A model generated the notes under the pieces. The model was not told the origin of the DNA, did not search any database, and worked only from the letters and a program-made list of their open reading frames with translations. Shown here in pieces: positions 1 to 4,744 of a stretch of DNA of 6,329 bases. The stretch's first letter is position 1. Every line of letters starts with the position of its first letter. Source of the stretch: JBGSUE01 sp041753515 (GTDB lineage: Bacteria > Patescibacteriota > Microgenomatia > UBA10105 > UBA927); contig JBGSUE010000036.1 in assembly GCA_041753515.1 (NCBI GenBank), positions 1 through 6,329 of the forward strand. The letters run 5' to 3'. The position numbers were made by a program, and so were the translations under genes.

Positions 1-297
1 AATCTGAAACAGTATACTTCAGGTAAAACATTAGATACAGCAACAAAAAAAGTTATTACAGATGCCGGATTTGACCCATATATGCACGGACTCGGTCATG
101 GAGTTGGGCTTGACATCCATGAAGCTCCGCGCCTGAATCAAAAAAGTGATGCTTTGCTCTCCCCCGGTATGGTGATTACTGTTGAACCCGGAATATATGC
201 ACCCGGAAAATACGGAATCCGTATCGAAGATACAGTCTATCTAGGTAAAAACGGACCGGAAATCCTCACAAAAAGTCCAAAGACAATTGATCATTGA
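1..297 (+). CDS. M24-family metallopeptidase (Xaa-Pro aminopeptidase-like), C-terminal part
   Basis: The frame is open from base 1 and gives 98 residues, so the N-terminal part lies outside the window. The fragment carries the pita-bread fold signature: HGLGHGVGLDIHE at about residues 29-41, VEPGIY at 61-66 and RIEDT at 74-78. In the M24 family these supply the His (residue 33) and two Glu (62 and 76) ligands of the dinuclear metal centre; the two Asp ligands would lie upstream. Members remove N-terminal residues, often before proline, in cytosolic peptide turnover. The GHGVGLDIHE form and the short C-terminus fit Xaa-Pro aminopeptidase/dipeptidase (PepP/PepQ) better than methionine aminopeptidase, but the fragment cannot settle this. 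The TGA stop at 295-297 overlaps the -35 box of the next operon. Confidence 0.9.
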   Translation, partial: NLKQYTSGKTLDTATKKVITDAGFDPYMHGLGHGVGLDIHEAPRLNQKSDALLSPGMVITVEPGIYAPGKYGIRIEDTVYLGKNGPEILTKSPKTIDH

Positions 298-322
298 CAA
301 GACGTACGACTAGTTGTACTAT
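294..322 (+). promoter_or_regulatory. Promoter of the toxin-antitoxin operon
   Basis: The -35 is a perfect TTGACA at 294-299. A 17-base spacer separates it from the -10 TACTAT at 317-322 (5 of 6 matches to TATAAT). The -35 contains the stop codon of the upstream peptidase gene. The antitoxin ATG at 330 is 7 bases after the -10, so transcription should start at or next to the start codon, giving a leaderless mRNA. No Shine-Dalgarno sequence is visible. Confidence 0.75.
303..320 (+). promoter_or_regulatory. Putative antitoxin/toxin autoregulatory operator
   Basis: Two GTAC-centred hexamers, CGTACG at 303-308 and TGTACT at 315-320, lie 12 bases apart centre to centre. Together bases 304-319 form a 16-base palindrome with one mismatched pair, centred on ACTAGT. 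The site fills the spacer and touches the -10 box, so a bound protein would block RNA polymerase. YefM-YoeB complexes are known to bind paired TGTACA-core palindromes, which fits the YefM-like antitoxin encoded directly downstream. Binding itself is inferred. Confidence 0.6.
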
Positions 323-329
323 TTGATAT

Positions 330-602
330 ATGAAACAAAAACCACTTCCATCCGCAATGCCTGCAAATATTGCCAGAGCAAACTTTTACCAGATGCTGGA
401 TGAAGCAGGTGAAGACATGCGACAATTTACCATAGTCCCGCGCGGGAAAGAACCGGTAATCATGATGTCTGTCAAGGAATTTGAGGGTTGGCAGGAAACG
501 CTGGAAATCATGAGCAATAAAAAACTTGTGAAAGAAATCCATGAGGCTGAAAAAGAGCTTGATGAAGGAAAAGGCATACCGTGGGAAGATGTAAAATTCT
601 AA
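330..602 (+). CDS. Type II antitoxin, YefM/Phd family
   Basis: This 90-residue protein matches the Phd/YefM layout. The N-terminal DNA-binding and dimerisation half has the ANIARANFYQMLDEA stretch (about residues 12-26), then a beta-strand segment with PVIMMSVKEFEGWQETLEIM (43-62). The acidic helical C-terminus (about 63-90) ending GIPWEDVKF is typical of the part that wraps and neutralises a RelE/YoeB-type toxin. It should act in the cytoplasm as labile antitoxin and as autorepressor with the toxin. The ATG at 330 is chosen because it sits at the predicted transcription start. The toxin gene follows 14 bases after the stop codon, or overlaps it if the upstream GTG is used, so the two are probably translationally coupled. 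Confidence 0.88.
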   Translation: MKQKPLPSAMPANIARANFYQMLDEAGEDMRQFTIVPRGKEPVIMMSVKEFEGWQETLEIMSNKKLVKEIHEAEKELDEGKGIPWEDVKF

Positions 603-616
603 CAATACTCTTCCTT

Positions 617-868
617 ATGCAAATAATACTCTCTCCAAAAGCAAAAAAACGATATAACAAAATCGGGGCAAAAGACAGACCAAAAATCAACAAAAAAATC
701 GATATGCTTTCACAAAACCCTCTCGCTGGAAAAGCGCTGGAGGGGAAATATAAAAATAAGTATTCTCTCAGTGCTTGGCCGCTGAGAATTATTTACCGCT
801 TCGATTCTACAACTCAAATTATCGAAATCATAGCCATCGATTACAGAGGAAACGTGTATAATAATTAA
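617..868 (+). CDS. Type II toxin, RelE/ParE superfamily
   Basis: From ATG 617 the product is 83 residues and begins with a short beta strand (MQIILSPKAKKRY), as RelE/ParE toxins usually do. A basic helical hairpin follows, then the core strands YSLSAWPLRIIYRF (about residues 47-60) and IEIIAIDYRGNVY (about 67-79). The Arg and Tyr residues in these strands correspond to the family's functional region; RelE types cleave mRNA in the ribosome, ParE types inhibit gyrase, and the sequence does not separate them. A GTG at 581, preceded by AAGG at 571-574, would overlap the antitoxin gene and add 12 residues. I prefer 617 because the domain begins there. The pairing with the antitoxin is the strongest support. 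Confidence 0.85.
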   Translation: MQIILSPKAKKRYNKIGAKDRPKINKKIDMLSQNPLAGKALEGKYKNKYSLSAWPLRIIYRFDSTTQIIEIIAIDYRGNVYNN

Positions 869-880
869 TTGTTACACAGT

Positions 881-1171
881 ATGAATTCTGAATATTCAAA
901 CAAAGATATACAGGAACTTATTCATGCTGTTCTTACACTTAAAAGTGAGAAGGAGGCTGCGGATTTTTTCCGGGATCTTCTGACAGTCAAGGAGATTCAG
1001 GAATTTTCAAACAGGTGGCAGATGGTCAAGATGATTGACAAAGGAACTCCTTATCTTGAAATTGCACAAAAACTCGGAGTATCCACAACCACCGTTTCCC
1101 GTTGTGCACACTGGCTTCACCACGGCACCGGTGGCTATAGGACCGCCCTCTCCCGGATTTCAAAGAAATAA
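881..1171 (+). CDS. TrpR-like transcriptional regulator, YerC/YecD type
   Basis: This 96-residue, all-helical protein resembles the YerC/YecD branch of the Trp repressor superfamily. The segment FFRDLLTVKEIQEFSNRW (about residues 29-46) is the family's conserved helical core. GTPYLEIAQKLGVSTTTVSR (55-74) is the helix-turn-helix, and HHGTGGYRTAL (80-90) is the characteristic segment after it. The family binds DNA; its ligand is poorly defined, and tryptophan binding should not be assumed. ATG 881 is preferred over an in-frame TTG at 869 because it gives the usual family N-terminus. There is no clear Shine-Dalgarno site. A perfect TATAAT lies at 857-862 inside the end of the toxin gene, but without a recognisable -35, so read-through from the toxin-antitoxin promoter is also possible. 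Confidence 0.85.
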   Translation: MNSEYSNKDIQELIHAVLTLKSEKEAADFFRDLLTVKEIQEFSNRWQMVKMIDKGTPYLEIAQKLGVSTTTVSRCAHWLHHGTGGYRTALSRISKK

Positions 1172-1202
1172 ATTCACTCACTTTATAAGTTACGCATTCA
1201 AT

Positions 1203-1286
1203 TGTCATTCTGAACCCGAGTATCGGGTGAAGAATCTAGTTTAAACATAATAACTAGATCCTTCGGCTTTTAGCCTCAGGATGACA
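1203..1286. repeat. Dispersed cloverleaf-like palindromic repeat, copy 1
   Basis: The outer arms TGTCATTCTGA (1203-1213) and TCAGGATGACA (1276-1286) pair over 11 bases with one G-U. Inside are three hairpins: ACCCGA/TCGGGT (1214-1228), ATCTAGTT/AACTAGAT (1234-1259) and GGCT/AGCC (1265-1275). The element resembles the GTCATTCTGA..TCAGAATGAC repeats scattered between genes in many bacterial genomes. It lies between the TrpR-like gene and the lyase promoter. It lacks a U-run, so it is not a standard terminator, though it could slow transcription or protect RNA ends. Confidence 0.8.
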
Positions 1287-1317
1287 TAAATCTTCGTAAA
1301 TACTGACACTTTCATAC

Positions 1318-1347
1318 TTGACATTATAAATATTAACGTGTTAATAT
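1318..1347 (+). promoter_or_regulatory. Promoter of the lyase leader/operon
   Basis: A perfect -35 TTGACA (1318-1323) is followed after 18 bases by the -10 TAATAT (1342-1347), with a TG one base upstream (1339-1340) forming an extended -10. Transcription would begin about 1353-1355, at the ATG of the small leader ORF. The lyase ATG lies about 175 bases further on, so the transcript has a long leader. Confidence 0.65.
1330..1347. promoter_or_regulatory. Perfect palindrome over the lyase -10, possible operator
   Basis: ATATTAAC (1330-1337), GT, GTTAATAT (1340-1347) form a perfect inverted repeat with 8-base arms that contains the extended -10. Occupancy by a dimeric regulator would block the promoter. 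The TrpR-like protein encoded just upstream is a candidate binder, but that is only positional inference. AT-rich palindromes can also arise by chance. Confidence 0.4.
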
Positions 1348-1353
1348 GCTAAT

Positions 1354-1440
1354 ATGTTTCTAAATACTGTGACTGTTTTTGTTTTTTCCACAAACGGCTT
1401 TGATGCCGTGACTTCTTTCGTCCATCATCACCACGCATAA
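1354..1440 (+). CDS. Putative leader peptide with four tandem His codons
   Basis: An ATG at 1354, at the predicted transcription start, opens a 28-codon frame. It ends Phe-Val-His-His-His-His-Ala-TAA, with CAT CAT CAC CAC at 1423-1434 and the stop at 1438-1440. Five Phe codons are spread through the rest. Tandem codons for one amino acid just before the stop are the hallmark of attenuator leader peptides such as HisL. The gene downstream is a histidine ammonia-lyase-like enzyme, so the amino acid fits the context. No Shine-Dalgarno site is present; translation would have to be leaderless. ACCACGC at 1430-1436, covering the last His codons, can pair with GCGTGGT at 1451-1457. No terminator hairpin with a U-run was found, so any control may be translational. 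The ORF is short and chance is not excluded. Confidence 0.42.
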   Translation: MFLNTVTVFVFSTNGFDAVTSFVHHHHA

Positions 1441-1524
1441 AGGCACCCGCGCGTGGTTGAGCAGACATTCACCCCTATCTCTTCTCCACTATGTGCAGGC
1501 AATGTAACCCGCACAAAGAAAGGA
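1394..1524 (+). promoter_or_regulatory. Structured leader of the lyase mRNA
   Basis: Read by eye, the leader can form three local hairpins. They are ACGGC/GCCGT at 1394-1409, ACCACGC/GCGTGGT at 1430-1457 over the His codons and leader stop, and TGTGC..GCACA at 1492-1515 with an inner GG/CC. TCTCTTCT (1478-1485) can also pair with AGAAAGGA (1517-1524), which includes the lyase Shine-Dalgarno site, with seven pairs counting one G-U and one mismatch. No T-box or known riboswitch signature was recognised. The arrangement suggests switching of ribosome access, but no folding calculation was done. Confidence 0.35.
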
Positions 1525-1528
1525 ATAT

Positions 1529-3061
1529 ATGTCAAAAACAAAAATCGGGTTGTCAGGCTATGATCTGACTGTTGAATCTTTTATACAGGCAGTCAATACC
1601 AACGCGCTTATCACAATACCTGATACTGTCATAACGCGTATCTCTGATAACTGGGATGCAATTGCCACAATGCTTGACCGGGGAGATGTCATGTACGGCT
1701 TGAATACCGGAATCGGTGGCCAGGGAAACGTAAAAATTTCAAAGGAAAAAGCCGGTGAGCTGTCCACCCGGATGCTTCGGGCGCACGCGTCCGGTTGGGG
1801 AAATTGGGTTGATGAGGCGACTGCACGGGCGACACTGATGCTGCGCTTAAACGTATTTGCCAAAGGTTATAGCGGTGTACGCAAGGAATTGTTCCGTGCA
1901 TTCGTTGACATGCTCAACCGCGGGGTGACACCTGCTTTTTATGAGAAAGGGTCCGTCGGCACAAGCGGTGATCTTGCTCCTCTTTCCCAAATGGGGCTTG
2001 TGGTCATCGGCGAAGGAAATGCATATTTTGCGGGCAAAATCATGCCCGCGAACCAGGCGCTGAAAAATGCCGGTCTCAAACCGCTGGAGCTGGCATACCG
2101 TGAAGGTCTGGCAATTATGAACGGCAGCCAGTTTATGACTGCCATTGCTGCTGATAATATTTTCGCCGCTTCCCGTCTCATGAAACAACTTGAAATCATT
2201 TCCGCTATGACCATAGAAGTTCTTAACTGTGTCGAATCGGCATACAGCAAAAAGTATAACGGGGTGAGGCCATTTATCGGACAAAATATCACGGCTGCCA
2301 ATATCCGCTCACTCATTGAAGGAAGTGAGCTGATGAGAAAACCCAAAACGAATGTCCAGAATGCCTATTCACTGCGCAGCGTTCCACAGGTAGCAGGAGC
2401 CGCACGCGATGCACTTGAATATATCCGCGAGATAACGGAAATTGAAATGAACGCGGTTGCGGATAATCCGATATTTTTTACTGACGAACTCGTATGCCGG
2501 ACAGGCGCTAACTTTCACGGCGCGCCAATCGGTTATACGCAGGATCTGTTGGGTATAATTTTAACGGATCTGGGAAACCTGTCAGAACGCCAGACCAACA
2601 ATCTTTTGGATCCTGCCTGCTCAAAATCACTACCCGGATTTCTTGTGAAAACACCGGGCCTGGATTCAGGTCTCATGATCAGTCAGTATACGCAGGCAGC
2701 ACTTGTATCGGAAAACAAAATTCTGGCAAGTCCGGCAAGCGTTGACTCAATACCGGTTTCAGGAAATCAGGAAGATCACGTTTCGTTCGGAACGATTGCA
2801 GCGCGTAAAGCCCGGGAGATTTTAAGAAATACCGAAACGGTGCTGGCTATCCAGCTTCTTGCGGTCTGCCAGGCATATGAATTTATCAAACCGACAAAAC
2901 CGTCCAAAACATTTAATGCAGTATACACTATGGTGCGACGTGTCAGTCCTGTCATCGATGAAGACAGAGCTTTTTATACCGACATCGATCTGCTTGTGCC
3001 ATTAATCAGGTCATATAAAATTTTGGACGCTGCAGAGGCACAGATCGGAAAGCTTGAGTAA
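1529..3061 (+). CDS. MIO-type ammonia-lyase, histidine ammonia-lyase-like
   Basis: This complete 510-residue protein belongs to the HAL/PAL/TAL family, which removes ammonia from histidine or aromatic amino acids using a self-made MIO cofactor. Visible active-site elements are Tyr56 in MYGLNTGIG, His86 in LRAHASG, the MIO triad at 145-147, Asn198 in MNGSQ, Gln277, Tyr280 and Arg283 in the QNAYSLR stretch, Phe329 in NFHG, and Glu415 in NQEDHVS. Length and spacing almost match Pseudomonas putida HAL. His86 and the NQEDH motif favour histidine (giving urocanate), but no other hut genes are nearby, and tyrosine or an aminomutase reaction is possible. The triad is Thr-Ser-Gly rather than Ala-Ser-Gly. 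AAAGGA at 1519-1524 is the ribosome binding site. The proline-rich gene follows 14 bases after the stop, so the two form an operon. Confidence 0.92.
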   Translation: MSKTKIGLSGYDLTVESFIQAVNTNALITIPDTVITRISDNWDAIATMLDRGDVMYGLNTGIGGQGNVKISKEKAGELSTRMLRAHASGWGNWVDEATARATLMLRLNVFAKGYSGVRKELFRAFVDMLNRGVTPAFYEKGSVGTSGDLAPLSQMGLVVIGEGNAYFAGKIMPANQALKNAGLKPLELAYREGLAIMNGSQFMTAIAADNIFAASRLMKQLEIISAMTIEVLNCVESAYSKKYNGVRPFIGQNITAANIRSLIEGSELMRKPKTNVQNAYSLRSVPQVAGAARDALEYIREITEIEMNAVADNPIFFTDELVCRTGANFHGAPIGYTQDLLGIILTDLGNLSERQTNNLLDPACSKSLPGFLVKTPGLDSGLMISQYTQAALVSENKILASPASVDSIPVSGNQEDHVSFGTIAARKAREILRNTETVLAIQLLAVCQAYEFIKPTKPSKTFNAVYTMVRRVSPVIDEDRAFYTDIDLLVPLIRSYKILDAAEAQIGKLE

Positions 3062-3067
3062 GGAGGT
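3059..3067 (+). promoter_or_regulatory. Consensus Shine-Dalgarno overlapping the lyase stop codon
   Basis: TAAGGAGGT at 3059-3067 begins with the lyase TAA stop and matches the anti-Shine-Dalgarno sequence over its whole length. It is 8 bases before ATG 3076. This is by far the strongest site in the window and sets the start of the proline-rich gene. It also suggests coupling to termination of lyase translation. Confidence 0.85.
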
Positions 3068-3075
3068 AAAAGAGT

Positions 3076-3276
3076 ATGCCAATCGAAAATCCAAAACCAC
3101 CACCAGAACCACCGAAGCCACCACCGGGTGAACCAGAGTTTAGCGGACCCTCAGGAATGCCTGAACCAAAAGCTGAACCTGAAAAACAGAGTGATGATCA
3201 ATCAAATGGAAATGCATCAAATACCTATTCGAAGGATGCACCGGATCCATACCCTTATGTAAGTAATGAATAATTC
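3076..3276 (+). CDS. Small proline-rich protein of unknown function
   Basis: I do not recognise this 66-codon frame (65 residues plus stop). The first 22 residues are largely Pro, Lys and Glu, with two Pro-Pro-Pro runs (KPPPEPP and KPPPGEP). Then comes a Gly/Pro/Glu linker and a polar, Asn/Ser/Asp-rich C-terminus ending DPYPYVSNE. There is no signal peptide, membrane segment or Cys, so it is probably a disordered cytoplasmic protein. The Pro-Pro-Pro runs would be expected to stall ribosomes unless EF-P helps. The consensus Shine-Dalgarno site and the 14-base gap after the lyase gene argue that it is really translated, in the same operon. It could be an accessory tail of the lyase system or simply a lineage-specific peptide. 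Confidence 0.65.
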
Positions 3277-3294
3277 AGTACTTACGCAGACTCG

Positions 3295-3380
3295 TGTCAT
3301 CCTGACCCCGAGTATTCGGGGGAAGGATCTAGTTATTATGATAAAACTTGATTCTTCGCATTAAAATGCTCAGAATGACA
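3295..3380. repeat. Dispersed cloverleaf-like palindromic repeat, copy 2
   Basis: It has the same architecture as the copy at 1203-1286. Outer arms are TGTCATCCTGA (3295-3305) and TCAGAATGACA (3370-3380). The left hairpin is CCCCGA/TCGGGG (3306-3321), the middle stem GGATCTAGTT/AACTTGATTC (3325-3354), and the right hairpin GCAT/ATGC (3358-3369). The hairpin sequences differ between copies but pairing is kept, for example A-T to C-G at the base of the left hairpin. It fills most of the gap between the proline-rich gene and hisS. Confidence 0.8.
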
Positions 3381-3401
3381 AGAATATATAACACAAGATG
3401 C

Positions 3402-3430
3402 TTGTAAATACGCTATAAACTTGATACGAT
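3402..3430 (+). promoter_or_regulatory. Weak candidate promoter of hisS
   Basis: TTGTAA (3402-3407), a 17-base spacer and TACGAT (3425-3430) each match 4 of 6 consensus bases and would give a short untranslated leader before ATG 3449. TATAAA at 3432-3437 is an alternative -10 without a good -35. Only the position after the repeat and before a housekeeping gene supports this. Confidence 0.3.
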
Positions 3431-3448
3431 TTATAAAGTTTTCAAAAT

Positions 3449-4657
3449 ATGAACACAACAATCAAAAAACTCAAAGGATTCAGGGATTTTTTGCCGGCTG
3501 AGGCCAAAAAACGGCAGTGGCTGCGTAAAAAAATGACGGAGACGGTGGAACGCTGGGGATACGAACCTCTCGAAACCCCCACGCTTGAACCGCTGGAACT
3601 GTTTACCGGCATGATCGGCGAAGATGAGAAGCTCTTTTTCAGTTTTACCGATCAGGGAGGGAGAAAAGTAGCCCTGCGGTACGACCAAACTGTCCCGACA
3701 TGCAGAGTGCTGGGCGAGTATGCGGATTCGCTGGTTTTTCCGTTTAGAAGATACCAATTCCAGCAGGCATACCGCGCCGAAAAACCGCAGAAAGGCAGAT
3801 ACCGTGAATTCACGCAATTTGATATTGACATCTACGGTATCGCTTCCCCTCTTGCGGATGCCGAAGTTATCGCAAGCAATCTGGACATCGTCCGCTCACT
3901 GGGTTTTAAAAATGCTGTCGCATTGGTGAACACCAGATCGCTTCTGTCCGGTCTTCCATATGAGGCGATTGTTGCCATCGATAAAATCAAAAAAATCGGT
4001 GAAGAGGGTGTCATTGGCGACATGGAAAAGAAAGGAATAGACACTGATAAAGCGAAAGAATTTCTTGCATATGTGAAAAATCTGAAGCCGAACGAGGAAA
4101 TCGATATCATTTTCTCCTATCTGAAAGAGTACGGTTTTCCCCGCGAATGGTACCAATTCGAACCTACACTTGCCAGATCTTTCTCGTATTCACAGGGGCC
4201 AATCTGGGAAATTGTCATCCCGCAGTACAGCGCCGGTTCAATAGGCGGAGGCGAACGGTATGACGGGATGATAAAAAAAATCACCGGTCGCGACATTCCC
4301 GGAACCGGTATAGCGTTCGGGTTTGAGCGGACTATGGAGGCGGCAGAAGTATGCGGACTTGTACCGCAATTTGATGCATCCTCTACTGTCCTTATTACGG
4401 TTTTCTCACCGGAACTCATGAAGGATTCATTGTTTGCCGCCCAGAAACTGCGGTACTGCAATATCCCGGTTGACATGTATCCGACTGCTGACAAGCTGGA
4501 TAAACAGCTCAAGTATGCCGACCGCAACAATATTCCCTTCGTTGTCATCATCGGACCGGATGAGGCACCAAAACAATCCGTTAAACTTAAGAACATGAAA
4601 ACAGGAGAGCAGAAGGAAATGCTCCTGGATGATGTGGTAAATAATCTAAATTATTGA
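3449..4657 (+). CDS. hisS: Histidyl-tRNA synthetase
   Basis: This complete 402-residue class II synthetase charges tRNA-His with histidine using ATP. Motif 1 starts at KGFRDFLP (residues 9-16). LRYDQTVPTCR lies at 76-86, motif 2 is YRAEKPQKGRYREFTQFDIDIYG (108-130, given in pieces of the core RAEKPQKGRYREF), a GGGERYDGM loop lies at 267-274, and motif 3 is GIAFGFER (287-294). The C-terminal anticodon-binding domain spans about 312-400, which separates it from HisZ. The usual histidine signature RGLDYYTG is replaced by ARSFSYSQG (242-250), keeping the catalytic Arg243. There is no Shine-Dalgarno site; the start is chosen because motif 1 follows closely. It is short for a HisRS but has all domains. 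Confidence 0.95.
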   Translation: MNTTIKKLKGFRDFLPAEAKKRQWLRKKMTETVERWGYEPLETPTLEPLELFTGMIGEDEKLFFSFTDQGGRKVALRYDQTVPTCRVLGEYADSLVFPFRRYQFQQAYRAEKPQKGRYREFTQFDIDIYGIASPLADAEVIASNLDIVRSLGFKNAVALVNTRSLLSGLPYEAIVAIDKIKKIGEEGVIGDMEKKGIDTDKAKEFLAYVKNLKPNEEIDIIFSYLKEYGFPREWYQFEPTLARSFSYSQGPIWEIVIPQYSAGSIGGGERYDGMIKKITGRDIPGTGIAFGFERTMEAAEVCGLVPQFDASSTVLITVFSPELMKDSLFAAQKLRYCNIPVDMYPTADKLDKQLKYADRNNIPFVVIIGPDEAPKQSVKLKNMKTGEQKEMLLDDVVNNLNY

Positions 4658-4663
4658 ATAACG

Positions 4664-4726
4664 GGATGCTGAAACGAGTTCAGCATGACAACAACAGTCA
4701 TCCCGAACTTGTTTCGGGATCCAGTT
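4664..4726. repeat. Dispersed repeat, rearranged copy 3 (two back-to-back hairpins)
   Basis: Two perfect hairpins with 8-base stems lie side by side: ATGCTGAA/TTCAGCAT (4666-4686) and ATCCCGAA/TTCGGGAT (4700-4720). They carry the same ATGACA and GTCAT ends as the repeats at 1203 and 3295, but in reverse order: the outer ends face each other across ACAACA. Translation in different frames gives peptides such as HPELVSGS and VIPNLFRDP, which recur in mis-annotated proteins. Neither hairpin is followed by a U-run, so neither is a convincing hisS terminator. Confidence 0.8.
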
Positions 4727-4744
4727 ATAAATCACTCAAGTTAT

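Noticed and set aside
291..605. Minus-strand frame of 104 residues opposite the antitoxin gene
   Set aside because: It is the mirror of a well-recognised antitoxin gene, lacks a ribosome binding site and has no recognisable domain.
1035..1244. 69-residue + strand frame over the TrpR-like gene
   Set aside because: It overlaps the real helix-turn-helix gene in another frame, runs into the repeat and resembles no family.
1203..1286. Cloverleaf fold of tRNA-like size
   Set aside because: No CCA-accepting geometry, T-loop GTTCRA or anticodon stem of normal size; a second copy shows it is a repeat family.
1394..1457. Intrinsic terminator in the lyase leader
   Set aside because: The hairpins at 1394-1409 and 1430-1457 are not followed by a run of T, so a factor-independent terminator is not supported.
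1356..1528. T-box or known amino-acid riboswitch before the lyase
   Set aside because: No T-box consensus (TGGNACCGCG type) or recognisable riboswitch core was found; the His-codon ORF explains the region better.
1529..3061. Member of a hut histidine-utilisation operon
   Set aside because: No urocanate hydratase, imidazolonepropionase or formiminoglutamase gene occurs in the window, so a hut operon cannot be claimed.
3449..4657. HisZ, the ATP-phosphoribosyltransferase regulatory paralogue
   Set aside because: The C-terminal anticodon-binding domain and the motif 2 and motif 3 arginines are present, and hisG is not nearby.
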